From assembly GCA_030606635.1 (NCBI GenBank), contig JAUWGA010000092.1, forward strand, positions 1-6,945: DNA of 6,945 nucleotides. The letters run 5' to 3'. The notes under the pieces are model-generated. The model made no database searches. It was not told where the DNA came from and saw nothing but the letters and a program-made list of their open reading frames with translations. Below are positions 1-6,294 of the stretch, one piece after another (position 1 is the first letter of the stretch; every line of letters starts with the position of its first letter). Source of the stretch: Methanosarcinales archaeon (GTDB lineage: Archaea; Halobacteriota; Methanosarcinia; Methanosarcinales; Methanogasteraceae). A program made the translations under genes and the position numbers.

Positions 1-83
1 TCCACAGCCCCCGCAAGCCCACACACCAGTCCAAGAATCAGGAGCGTACAGGCAGGGAGAAGAATCGCAGTAGTACACCTCAT
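1..83 (-). CDS. N-terminal fragment of an exported protein (signal peptide only)
   Basis: Read on the minus strand from an ATG at 83, the open frame runs without a stop to the left edge and gives 27 residues: M-R-C-T-T-A, then a hydrophobic stretch rich in Leu, Ile, Val, Gly and Ala (about residues 7-25, including LLILGLVCGLAGA). This looks like a Sec signal peptide or an N-terminal membrane anchor, so the product is probably secreted or membrane-bound. No mature domain is inside the window, so the function cannot be named. The Cys in the hydrophobic core is not in a convincing lipobox. No clear Shine-Dalgarno site precedes the ATG. The AT-rich region at 155-189 could hold its promoter, about 75-100 bases upstream. 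The frame is short, so confidence rests on the signal-peptide composition. Confidence 0.5.
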   Translation of the reverse strand, partial: MRCTTAILLPACTLLILGLVCGLAGAV

Positions 84-154
84 GAGATGCGTTCGACAAC
101 GTCTGTCCCGCTCGAGCGTCTGGCGCCGGATCGTAATCACCTTCGTTCCTATGC

Positions 155-189
155 TATCATATAATCCCGCCGTATGTGATATAACTTTT
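155..189. promoter_or_regulatory. AT-rich TATA-like boxes in the divergent intergenic region
   Basis: The 84-342 spacer separates two divergent genes. It contains two similar boxes 20 bases apart: CATATAAT at 159-166 and GATATAAC at 179-186. On the minus strand they read ATTATATG and GTTATATC, the latter preceded by a purine-rich GAAAA that could serve as a BRE. They resemble archaeal TATA boxes in either direction and could drive the minus-strand exported protein, the plus-strand phosphoesterase gene, or both. For the plus gene this would imply a 5' leader of more than 100 bases. Nothing else recognisable lies in the spacer: no tRNA, strong hairpin or credible small gene. This is inferred from composition and position only. 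Confidence 0.35.
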
Positions 190-342
190 CCGATTTATTC
201 GGGGTGTCGAGTCGCTCTTGGTGGCACTACCTGTGAAGCCAGCCCAGAGCACCCGAAGTGCAACCCCACCGCTCCAACAAGCCCCCGAGACCGCACAGAT
301 CAGTCACAGATCATCGATACATGCTTATACCTCCGGCGCACC

Positions 343-1026
343 ATGAGAATCATGCACTTCGATCTCCACATCCATTCCACATATTCGCGGGATTGCAGGG
401 CGCCGATCGACTCGATACTGAAACATGCCGTGGATATCGGTCTCGATGGGATTGCGATCTGCGACCACGACACCGTAAAAGGCGGAACCGTTGGCGAAGA
501 ACGTGCAAAGGAACTTGGCCTCCCCCTGATCGTGATCCCGGGAGTCGAGATAACGACGACAAAAGGGCATTTGATCGCGCTCGGGATACGGGAAGAGATT
601 TTCCCAAAGCAGACAGTGCTGGAGACGATTGCGCGCATCCGGGAACTTGGCGGCGTTGTTGTGGTGCCGCACCCGTTCAAGCGGTTGAGCCATGGCATCG
701 GGGATTTCTCGGATCTGGATGTGGATGCGGTCGAGATCTTCAATTCGAGGTTTATCACAGGGGAAGCGAACAGGAAAGCAGAGCGGATGGCGCGGGAGAT
801 GGAAATTCCAGCAGTTGCGGGGAGCGATGCGCACATCGTGCCGATGATCGGGTATGCAGTGACTGAGATTTCGGCAGAGCGCAATTTGCAGTCGGTTCTG
901 GATGCAATCCGCGATGGAAAGACCAGGGTTTACGGAAAGCGCACGCCTATCAAGATATTTGCATCGCAGATGGCGAGAGGATGCTTACGGCGGACGAAAG
1001 AGATAATGGGAATTGAGGTGAAGTGA
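343..1026 (+). CDS. PHP-domain metal-dependent phosphoesterase
   Basis: This 227-residue protein has the PHP-domain metal-binding motifs in order: HIH (9-11), CDHD (40-43), GVE (67-69), GHLIALG (75-81), PHP (109-111) and GSDAH (160-164). The family uses two or three divalent metals to hydrolyse phosphoester bonds. Small stand-alone members include relatives of the YciV/RNase AM type that act on 3'-5' mono- or oligonucleotides, but the substrate here cannot be read from sequence. The C-terminal tail from about 195 (basic, VYGKRTP) is typical of the short archaeal PHP proteins. The length is normal for a single-domain member, and it should be cytoplasmic. ATG 343 is chosen because the family motif FDLHIHS follows at once. 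ATG 352 gives MHFDLHIHS, is equally plausible, and neither has a good Shine-Dalgarno site. The frame stays open back to 82, but that extension does not look like protein. The gene lies immediately upstream of the nucleotide-sugar dehydrogenase, probably co-transcribed. Confidence 0.9.
   Translation: MRIMHFDLHIHSTYSRDCRAPIDSILKHAVDIGLDGIAICDHDTVKGGTVGEERAKELGLPLIVIPGVEITTTKGHLIALGIREEIFPKQTVLETIARIRELGGVVVVPHPFKRLSHGIGDFSDLDVDAVEIFNSRFITGEANRKAERMAREMEIPAVAGSDAHIVPMIGYAVTEISAERNLQSVLDAIRDGKTRVYGKRTPIKIFASQMARGCLRRTKEIMGIEVK
1015..1021 (+). promoter_or_regulatory. Shine-Dalgarno site for the nucleotide-sugar dehydrogenase
   Basis: GAGGTGA matches the archaeal anti-16S consensus and lies within the last codons of the PHP gene, 10 bases before ATG 1032. 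It decides the start in favour of 1032 over the GTG at 1023 and supports translation of the two genes from one mRNA. Confidence 0.65.
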
Positions 1027-1031
1027 GTTTT

Positions 1032-2309
1032 ATGAATGTTGCGATCATCGGAACCGGGTATGTCGGAACGGTCACAGGCGCGTGTTTCGCAGAGCTTGGG
1101 CACAACGTTGTCTGTGTCGATATCGATAGGTCGAAGGTCGATTTGATCAACGCGGGAATCCCGCCGATCCATGAACCAGGGCTTGCCGAACTTCTGGAGA
1201 AACATGCGAGGGCGGGGTTGCGGGCAACTGTGGATTACAACGATGCGATACCGAGTTCGGATCTCACTTTTATCTGTGTTGGAACGCCATCCGATGAAGA
1301 CGGGCGCATCGATCTCTCTATCGTGCGTTGTGCATCGGAAAGCATCGGAGATGCGCTTGAACTGAATGGCAGGGACTCACACCATGTCGTGGTGGTAAAG
1401 AGCACGGTCGTTCCCGGAACTACGGAAGATGTGGTCGCTCCGCTTATCCGTGCGAGGGAGGAGCGGGAGAATGTCGGGATTGCGATGAATCCTGAGTTTC
1501 TGAGGGAAGGAAAAGCGGTGTATGATTTTATGAACCCGGATAAGATCGTGATAGGCGGCGATCCCAGTTCCGCAGAGATGGTAGCCCGTTTATACGAAAA
1601 AATTCCATGCGAGGCAACGCTTACGGATATCAGAACCGCAGAGATGATCAAGTACGCAAACAACTCGTTCCTTGCAACGAAGATCTCATTTGCAAACGAG
1701 ATCGGGAATATCTGTAAACAACTCGGGATCGATGTTTACGAGGTGATGTCTGCGATCGGGAAGGATTTCCGGATCTCGGAGCAGTTCTTAAACGCAGGCG
1801 CGGGCTTTGGCGGGTCGTGCTTCCCAAAGGATGTCAAGGCGCTCATCGGTAGGGCAGAGGAACTCGGATGCGACCCCCTCATCCTCCGCGCCGTTGTCCG
1901 GGTGAACGAAGAGCAGCCGATGCGCATGATAGAACTCCTTGTCAAACGGATCGGCGATCTCCGCGGCAGGAAGATTGCGGTTCTGGGACTTGCATTCAAG
2001 AATGACACCGATGACATACGCGAGGCAAGATCGATACCTGTGATCCGAAAACTGCTCGGCATGGGCGCATCGGTTGCGGCGTATGATCCGCTTGCAGCAG
2101 AGAATATGCGCGCGGTCTTTCCGGATGTCGAGTACTGCCAGAGCGCCGCGGATGCGCTCAACGGTACGGATGGGTGCCTGATCATGACCGAGTGGGATGA
2201 GTTTGGATCACTTGACCTGGAGTTTGATGCGATGAACGAGATCGTTGTGATCGATGGCAGGCGTGCGGTCTCTCTGGATCGCGGGGTTTATGAGGGGATC
2301 TGCTGGTAG
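1032..2309 (+). CDS. UDP-glucose 6-dehydrogenase (UDP-glucose/GDP-mannose dehydrogenase family)
   Basis: A 425-residue cytoplasmic enzyme expected to oxidise UDP-glucose to UDP-glucuronate with two NAD+, supplying uronic acids for surface polysaccharide or N-glycans. The N-terminal Rossmann motif GTGYVG (about 7-12) is followed by STVVPGTTE (124-132) and NPEFLREGKA (153-162). Next come the conserved Lys and Asn of MIKYANN (205-211) and the catalytic Cys at about 263 in GFGGSCFPKD. The C-terminal domain carries GLAFKNDTDDIREA and ends near VVIDGRR. The NPEFLREG and FGGSCFPKD forms fit UDP-glucose dehydrogenase best, but a UDP-ManNAc or other nucleotide-sugar specificity cannot be excluded. Start choice: GAGGTGA at 1015-1021, inside the end of the PHP gene, is 10 bases ahead of ATG 1032, and MNVAIIGTGYVG is a typical start. 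A GTG at 1023 in the same frame sits too close to that site. The length is usual for the family. No glycosyltransferase neighbours are visible. Confidence 0.93.
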   Translation: MNVAIIGTGYVGTVTGACFAELGHNVVCVDIDRSKVDLINAGIPPIHEPGLAELLEKHARAGLRATVDYNDAIPSSDLTFICVGTPSDEDGRIDLSIVRCASESIGDALELNGRDSHHVVVVKSTVVPGTTEDVVAPLIRAREERENVGIAMNPEFLREGKAVYDFMNPDKIVIGGDPSSAEMVARLYEKIPCEATLTDIRTAEMIKYANNSFLATKISFANEIGNICKQLGIDVYEVMSAIGKDFRISEQFLNAGAGFGGSCFPKDVKALIGRAEELGCDPLILRAVVRVNEEQPMRMIELLVKRIGDLRGRKIAVLGLAFKNDTDDIREARSIPVIRKLLGMGASVAAYDPLAAENMRAVFPDVEYCQSAADALNGTDGCLIMTEWDEFGSLDLEFDAMNEIVVIDGRRAVSLDRGVYEGICW

Positions 2310-2361
2310 CGGATAGTGGTTTTGGCAGTTGTGCTTACCCAAGGAAACCCGATGTATCCAA

Positions 2362-2397
2362 GAAATAATAAAAAATCTCCGGATCAAGACTGATCCG
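2362..2397 (-). terminator. Hairpin plus T-rich tract ending the minus-strand gene train
   Basis: CGGATCA (2380-2386) and TGATCCG (2391-2397) form a 7-bp stem with an AGAC loop. Read on the minus strand, a T-rich run (TTTTTTATTATTT, about 2377 down to 2364) follows, 6 bases after the stop codon of the kinase-like gene at 2403. This is a good intrinsic-type or archaeal poly-T terminator for the minus-strand genes. On the plus strand the same hairpin lies about 70 bases past the dehydrogenase stop but has no T-tract, so termination in that direction is unconvincing. Confidence 0.65.
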
Positions 2398-2402
2398 TGT
2401 TA

Positions 2403-2981
2403 TCAGAGACTATTGCGTTCCCTGACATACCTGGCAATCTGATCCGCGCACCCGTCCGCGTCCACAAGATCACTCTGCACCACTACTTCAGGGTGCAGCG
2501 GCGCCTCGTACTCAACATCCACACCAGGCACGGTTCCACCTTTCCCTGCGCCCGCATATATTTTGGCTGGCGCATATCCTGCGTCCCTGACCCGCTCCCG
2601 CTCCATGCACACCTCGATCGGGCACTCGACATACACCTCGACAAATCGCGGGATCAGTTTCCGTGCAAGATCGCGGTACTCGCGCCTGTTTGCGGTCGCA
2701 TCGATGACCACGCAAACCCCTGAGTCCACGAGCAGGTACGCCATGTACGCAAGCGACGCATATACAATTCCACGCTCCTTATCACTGTAGTCGGGACTCG
2801 GGGTTATGACCTTTCGCACCCGGTCCAGCTGGAGGTGCTTTGCACCGAGCGACCCTGCCACCTTCTCCGCAATCGTGGTCTTTCCGCTTCCCGGAAGTCC
2901 TGTGATCCAGATCGCGCACCCGTCCGCGCCTGTACCGGCATCGTTCACCTCCGCCCCGTTTACCTGTATGCTACCGCCCAT
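2403..2981 (-). CDS. Adenylylsulfate-kinase-like P-loop kinase
   Basis: A 192-residue P-loop NTPase of the CysC/APS kinase family, which phosphorylates the 3'-OH of adenylylsulfate with ATP to make PAPS. The Walker A motif GLPGSGKTT is at 28-36. The family pattern continues with VEVYVECPIEVCMER (114-128) and PGVDVEYEAP (152-161), matching the FTGIDSPYEAP type of motif that contacts substrate in CysC. Length is normal. Deviations are visible: the usual DGD-x-R nucleotide-substrate loop reads LQLDRVRK (50-57), and the usual ISPYR-type loop carrying the phospho-Ser reads DATANRREYR (94-103). No sulfate adenylyltransferase is nearby. True APS kinase activity is therefore uncertain and another small-molecule kinase is possible. 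ATG 2981 overlaps the upstream gene by 22 bases, implying coupled translation; no good Shine-Dalgarno site precedes it, and a GTG at 2948 is an alternative start. Confidence 0.75.
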   Translation of the reverse strand: MGGSIQVNGAEVNDAGTGADGCAIWITGLPGSGKTTIAEKVAGSLGAKHLQLDRVRKVITPSPDYSDKERGIVYASLAYMAYLLVDSGVCVVIDATANRREYRDLARKLIPRFVEVYVECPIEVCMERERVRDAGYAPAKIYAGAGKGGTVPGVDVEYEAPLHPEVVVQSDLVDADGCADQIARYVRERNSL

Positions 2982-3514
2982 TTTAGAAACGCCCCTGTGG
3001 GAAACTCGTGTATCGTGGTTGCAACGATTATACCGGCTCCGTGCTCTTTTGCAACCAGAATCGGCATCCCATCTCCTGTCAGAATAACATCGCCGTCGGT
3101 CCCTGCAAAGTAGCCATCGCACTCGGCGCGGACGTCATCGAAGATACACGAACAGTCGTGACCCCGATCCGCCCCCTCCGCCGCCTCGATATCGACTGCG
3201 CCGTACTGCTCCTGGTATTCAAGCGTGAACGGAAGCCACCTGTACGTGTACTCAGGAACCAGCGCGCCATATACGACGAGCACGCCGCCCTTCTTCACGA
3301 AACCGTCGAAGAAACTCTTGTTTGCCTCGATACCGCGTAATATTTTGGTGTACTGCGGATTCGCAAATCCGGTCGGGACGATCATGACCCTGGACCCGGG
3401 CAGGAACGGTGTTCCGATCGCGCTTGACGGGGTGCGCTGGTACGACAGTCCATGCTCAACGAAGAGTTTCTCGAAGAGCATTTCGCAGTCCCAGATCAGT
3501 GTAATGTCGAGCAT
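2960..3514 (-). CDS. Class I glutamine amidotransferase-like protein, probably non-catalytic
   Basis: A 184-residue protein I do not recognise by name. The pattern suggests a class I glutamine amidotransferase/ThuA-like flavodoxin fold: strand VMIVPTG (43-49), then a helix and FVKKGGVLVVYGA (72-84), which aligns with the GG-hydrophobic-C-x-G nucleophile elbow of this superfamily. The C-terminal part, HGAGIIVATTIHEFPTGAFLKW (158-179), resembles the end of such domains. At the elbow the sequence is YGALVPE, so the nucleophile Cys is missing and hydrolytic amidotransferase activity is unlikely; a binding or scaffold role is an inference. No signal peptide or membrane segment is seen. Its 3' end overlaps the kinase-like gene by 22 bases, so the two probably work or are at least expressed together. 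Upstream, a gap of about 100 bases separates it from the SecB-like gene. ATG 3514 has only a weak purine-rich site (AAGGA) ahead. Confidence 0.55.
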   Translation of the reverse strand: MLDITLIWDCEMLFEKLFVEHGLSYQRTPSSAIGTPFLPGSRVMIVPTGFANPQYTKILRGIEANKSFFDGFVKKGGVLVVYGALVPEYTYRWLPFTLEYQEQYGAVDIEAAEGADRGHDCSCIFDDVRAECDGYFAGTDGDVILTGDGMPILVAKEHGAGIIVATTIHEFPTGAFLKWAVAYR

Positions 3515-3616
3515 TGTTATCAGGTCCTTGTGTCTGCAAATTCTTCATTGTGATTCATCATATTCGAAGCCACTGTTTCGCCCAACTCCGCCATATCCGA
3601 ACTCAAACGCCCGGCC
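3515..3616 (-). other. 102-base spacer with a possible 28-codon small ORF
   Basis: This is the only sizeable gap within the minus-strand gene train. It contains a possible tiny ORF from TTG 3606 to TGA 3520, reading L/M-SSDMAELGETVASNMMNHNEEFADTRT. A GGTGAGG at 3615-3621 lies 8 bases ahead of the TTG, and an internal ATG is at 3594. Its stop ends 5 bases before the ATG of the amidotransferase-like gene, so it could act as a coupled leader peptide or be chance. No clear TATA box, hairpin or terminator is seen. Confidence 0.2.
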
Positions 3617-4084
3617 TCACCCGTGATACATCGTCTCCACGGTCTCTGGTTTCCCTGCCTTCTTCTGCTGGAAATTGATCGCCGGAAGCGGCATCGCAGG
3701 TGGAAGCCCGAGCTTTGAAGAGAGCGTGACCGCAAGCGGAGCAAGGTTGGAGACCATCGTGTTTGCGATCTGGTTCTGGACATTGGACGGGGCTTTCCCC
3801 GCATCCCAGTCGCTTTTGATCTGATTCAGATCGTCTTCGTCGGAATAGTAGTCAGAATATCCCTCGAACCTGATGTGCCCGACGTTCGGGCTCAAATAAT
3901 TGATTGAGAATGCGTATTCAACCCTCAGAACAGTTTTTTCTCCGAACGGCGTCTGTTTTGGCACGATTGCCGTGTTCTTCAGGTTGATGTCGTAGTTGAT
4001 GTTGATGTTCTTCTGCCTTCTGACCTCTTCCGGATCCACATATATCTTAGATTCTACCTGTGTTACTTTGAAATTTACAATCAT
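3617..4084 (-). CDS. SecB-like protein (putative archaeal SecB-fold chaperone)
   Basis: A 155-residue soluble protein without signal peptide or membrane segment. Its closest recognisable pattern is SecB, the tetrameric export chaperone of proteobacteria. An antiparallel-sheet-like N-terminal part (VTQVESKIYVDP near 7-18, VLRVEYAFSINYL at 52-64, HIRFEGYSD at 70-78) is followed by a helix (about 98-124). The tail motif LGLPPAMPLPAINF (125-138) closely resembles the SecB pattern ending in FPP/FPQ-LNL-PxNF. SecB-like proteins have been described in a few methanogens, as I recall, so this is plausible but unverified. Its start codon overlaps the ilvN stop (ATGA, 4081-4084), with GGAGG inside the last ilvN codons 9 bases upstream, so it is translated from the ilv mRNA. 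Alternatives: an uncharacterised methanogen protein whose similarity is only fold-level. A chaperone role is inference. Confidence 0.55.
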   Translation of the reverse strand: MIVNFKVTQVESKIYVDPEEVRRQKNININYDINLKNTAIVPKQTPFGEKTVLRVEYAFSINYLSPNVGHIRFEGYSDYYSDEDDLNQIKSDWDAGKAPSNVQNQIANTMVSNLAPLAVTLSSKLGLPPAMPLPAINFQQKKAGKPETVETMYHG

Positions 4085-4581
4085 CTGTATTCTCCTCCAA
4101 CCGTCTTTGTTCCCCTGTGCAATGCCACCCTTCCGGTTCTAACGACTTCTTTGATCCCGAATCTGCCAAGCATGTTCTCAATCGCCCTGATCTTACCTTT
4201 ATCGCCGGTGACCTCGATCACCAGTGTTTCTGCACTGATATCTATGATCTTTGCACGGAATATTCCCGCGATCTGCAGGATCTCAGCTCTTGTGTCCATA
4301 TCGGCGGCAACCTTGATCAGCGCAAGCCCCCGGTCAACCGATTCGGACGACGGTAGATCAGATACCGAGATCACGTCGATCAGTTTGGAAAGCTGGCTAA
4401 TCACCTGTGCAAGCACCCGATCATCGCCTTCCACAACGATCGTCATCCGCGATATCTCAGGATTCTCTGTCATGCCAACAGCAAGACTATCGATATTGTA
4501 CCCGCGCCTGCTGAAGAGTCCTGAAACGCGCGCAAGCACGCCTGGCTTGTTCTCGACAAGCACTGCAAGCGTATGTCTCAT
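4081..4581 (-). CDS. ilvN: Acetolactate synthase small (regulatory) subunit
   Basis: A 166-residue regulatory subunit of acetohydroxyacid synthase. It binds the catalytic large subunit, raises its activity and usually confers feedback inhibition by valine or other branched-chain amino acids. The N-terminal ACT domain (about 1-78) begins with HTLAVLVENKPGVLARVSGLFSRRGYNI (residues 3-30 region), in which the Asn-Lys-Pro-Gly-Val loop is the effector-binding signature. The C-terminal domain (about 80-160) contains RGLALIKV and the IVEVTG-type strand (here VIEVTGDKGKI). Length matches the family's 160-170 residue archaeal/bacterial norm. ATG 4581 overlaps the ilvB stop as ATGA, and GGAGGTG inside the last ilvB codons is 5 bases upstream, a near-perfect ribosome site, so subunit synthesis is coupled. 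The 3' end in turn overlaps the SecB-like gene by 4 bases. Confidence 0.96.
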   Translation of the reverse strand: MRHTLAVLVENKPGVLARVSGLFSRRGYNIDSLAVGMTENPEISRMTIVVEGDDRVLAQVISQLSKLIDVISVSDLPSSESVDRGLALIKVAADMDTRAEILQIAGIFRAKIIDISAETLVIEVTGDKGKIRAIENMLGRFGIKEVVRTGRVALHRGTKTVGGEYR

Positions 4582-6269
4582 GCTGCCACCTCCGGGTCGA
4601 GGATCTCATTGATCGCAGCGCCAGCCGGAACCATCGGGAATACATTCTCCGTCGGATCGACCACGAAATCGATAACAACCGTCCGGTCCGCCGACAGTGC
4701 CTCTGATATCGCTGCCGGCACCTCTGATGGCTTTTCTGCGCGGATACCGACAAGGTTGTATGCCTCTGCCAGTTTCACGAAATCGACGCTCTGCGATATA
4801 TCCGTGTACGAGTACCTCTCATCAAAGAAGAGTTCCTGCCACTGCCGCACCATCCCGAGATAGCTGTTGTTGAGTATTGCAACGATCACCTTGATATTAT
4901 TCGTAGCGACGGTCGCAAGTTCCTGCGATACCATCTGGAATGAGCCGTCGCCAGCGATATCGATGACGGTCCGGTCAGGACACCCGACCTTTGCACCTAT
5001 TGCTGCGGGGAATCCGTAGCCCATGGTGCCAAGCCCTCCTGACGTGATAAATGTTCGGGGGTTTTCGAACTGGAAGTACTGGGCTGCCCACATCTGGTTC
5101 TGCCCGACCTCGGTAACGATGATCGCATCAGGACATGCCCTGTGTATCTCCTGGATCACATACTGCGGCTTGATCACATCGTCGCTCTGAACGTAGCTCA
5201 GCGGGTGCTTCTTCTTCCATGCATCGATCTTCCCGAGCCATGCACCGGACCTGGTTTGCATCTTTTGCAGGTGGGAGTTTAGCGACTGTAGAATCGTTTT
5301 AGCGTCCCCGATTACCGGAAGATCAACTCTCACGTTCTTCCTGATCTCAGCCGGATCGATATCGATGTGGATGACCTTTGCATGTGGAGCGAACGCATCG
5401 ATCTTTCCTGTAACCCGGTCATCGAACCGTGCGCCGATAGCGATCAGGAGATCGGATTCCTGCACTGCGTAATTGGCATATTTGGTGCCGTGCATGCCAA
5501 GCATCCGGAGTGACAACTTATTGGACTGCGGGAATGCCCCGATTCCAAGCAGAGTCGTTGTCACAGGAGCTTGGATCGTTTCTGCAAGTCTGAGAAGCTC
5601 TGACGATGAATCCGAAATGATGACGCCGCCACCTGCATAGATGACCGGGCACTCGGAATCAAGGATCATCGATGCAGCACGTTTCACCGCGTCCTCGTCG
5701 ATGCCGACATCCGGATGGTAACCGCGCAGGTGTGTCTTCTTCGGATATATGAACTCAAATTCATCGGTCGTGATGTCTTTTGGAAGATCGATCAGAACCG
5801 GACCTGGTCTTCCAGTGGACGCTATGTAAAATGCTTCTTTGACGACCCATGGCAGATCTTCTGCGTCTCTTACCAGATAATTGTGTTTAGTGATCGGAAG
5901 CGTGATCCCCGTGATGTCAGCCTCCTGAAATGCATCGTTTCCGATCATGGGCGTTGGAACCTGTCCGGTTATCGCAACGATCGGTGTCGAGTCCATGTAA
6001 GCGTTTGCGATGCCTGTGACGAGGTTGGTTGCGCCCGGTCCTGACGTTGCCAGGCACACCCCGACCTTTCCGGTTGCACGTGCGTATCCGTCTGCTGCAT
6101 GTGCTGCACACTGCTCATGCCGCACAAGGATGTGGTTGATATCCGAGTCGTACAGCTCGTCGTACAGTGGAAGCAGCACACCTCCGGGGTATCCGAAGAT
6201 CGTATCGACCCCTTCATTCTTGAGGCAGTTAATCAATGCTTTTGCGCCGGAGATAGGTGTATCGGTCAC
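4578..6269 (-). CDS. ilvB: Acetolactate synthase large (catalytic) subunit
   Basis: A 563-residue thiamine-diphosphate enzyme of the cytoplasm. It condenses two pyruvates to 2-acetolactate (valine/leucine branch) or pyruvate with 2-oxobutyrate to acetohydroxybutyrate (isoleucine branch). The PYR domain (1-170) has the ThDP-activating Glu at 52 in RHEQCAAHAADGYAR, then TSGPGATN (75-82). The central domain carries the FAD-binding GARFDDRVTG (279-288). The C-terminal PP domain has GGLGTMGYGFPAAIGA (411-426) and the metal/ThDP motif GDGSF to NNSYLGMVRQWQ (440-478). All key residues are present and length is normal. The start is GTG 6269, because AGGAGG at 6278-6283 is 8 bases ahead and the family start (ISGAKAL) follows closely. 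An ATG at 6347 in the same frame would add 26 unlikely residues that cover the ribosome site and promoter. It is the first gene of a tightly coupled unit with ilvN. Confidence 0.97.
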   Translation of the reverse strand: MTDTPISGAKALINCLKNEGVDTIFGYPGGVLLPLYDELYDSDINHILVRHEQCAAHAADGYARATGKVGVCLATSGPGATNLVTGIANAYMDSTPIVAITGQVPTPMIGNDAFQEADITGITLPITKHNYLVRDAEDLPWVVKEAFYIASTGRPGPVLIDLPKDITTDEFEFIYPKKTHLRGYHPDVGIDEDAVKRAASMILDSECPVIYAGGGVIISDSSSELLRLAETIQAPVTTTLLGIGAFPQSNKLSLRMLGMHGTKYANYAVQESDLLIAIGARFDDRVTGKIDAFAPHAKVIHIDIDPAEIRKNVRVDLPVIGDAKTILQSLNSHLQKMQTRSGAWLGKIDAWKKKHPLSYVQSDDVIKPQYVIQEIHRACPDAIIVTEVGQNQMWAAQYFQFENPRTFITSGGLGTMGYGFPAAIGAKVGCPDRTVIDIAGDGSFQMVSQELATVATNNIKVIVAILNNSYLGMVRQWQELFFDERYSYTDISQSVDFVKLAEAYNLVGIRAEKPSEVPAAISEALSADRTVVIDFVVDPTENVFPMVPAGAAINEILDPEVAA

Positions 6270-6277
6270 GGTTGTTT

Positions 6278-6283
6278 CCTCCT
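6278..6283 (-). promoter_or_regulatory. Shine-Dalgarno site setting the ilvB GTG start
   Basis: AGGAGG on the minus strand lies 8 bases before GTG 6269. It is the strongest ribosome site in the region and rules out the longer ATG 6347 start, which would place this site inside the coding frame. Confidence 0.8.
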
Positions 6284-6294
6284 CTTGATGGGAT

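Noticed and set aside
82..342. In-frame 87-residue N-terminal extension of the PHP phosphoesterase
   Set aside because: The family motif FDLHIHS normally lies within the first residues. The extension has no recognisable domain or protein-like composition and overlaps the promoter-like boxes and the start of the divergent gene.
300..884. Long minus-strand open frame opposite the PHP gene
   Set aside because: It is a shadow of a gene with clear catalytic motifs on the plus strand; its Ser/Arg-rich composition matches no family.
1023..1031. GTG 1023 as start of the nucleotide-sugar dehydrogenase
   Set aside because: The ribosome site at 1015-1021 is only 1 base away, while ATG 1032 has proper spacing and gives the usual MNVAIIGTGYVG start. 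It would add only three residues.
2982..3122. 47-residue N-terminal extension of the kinase-like protein
   Set aside because: It lies wholly within the amidotransferase-like gene in another frame and is Arg/Cys-rich, typical of an out-of-frame reading.
2835..3626. Plus-strand open frames opposite the kinase-like and amidotransferase-like genes
   Set aside because: They overlap better supported minus-strand genes that have motifs and coupled starts, and they show no domain of their own.
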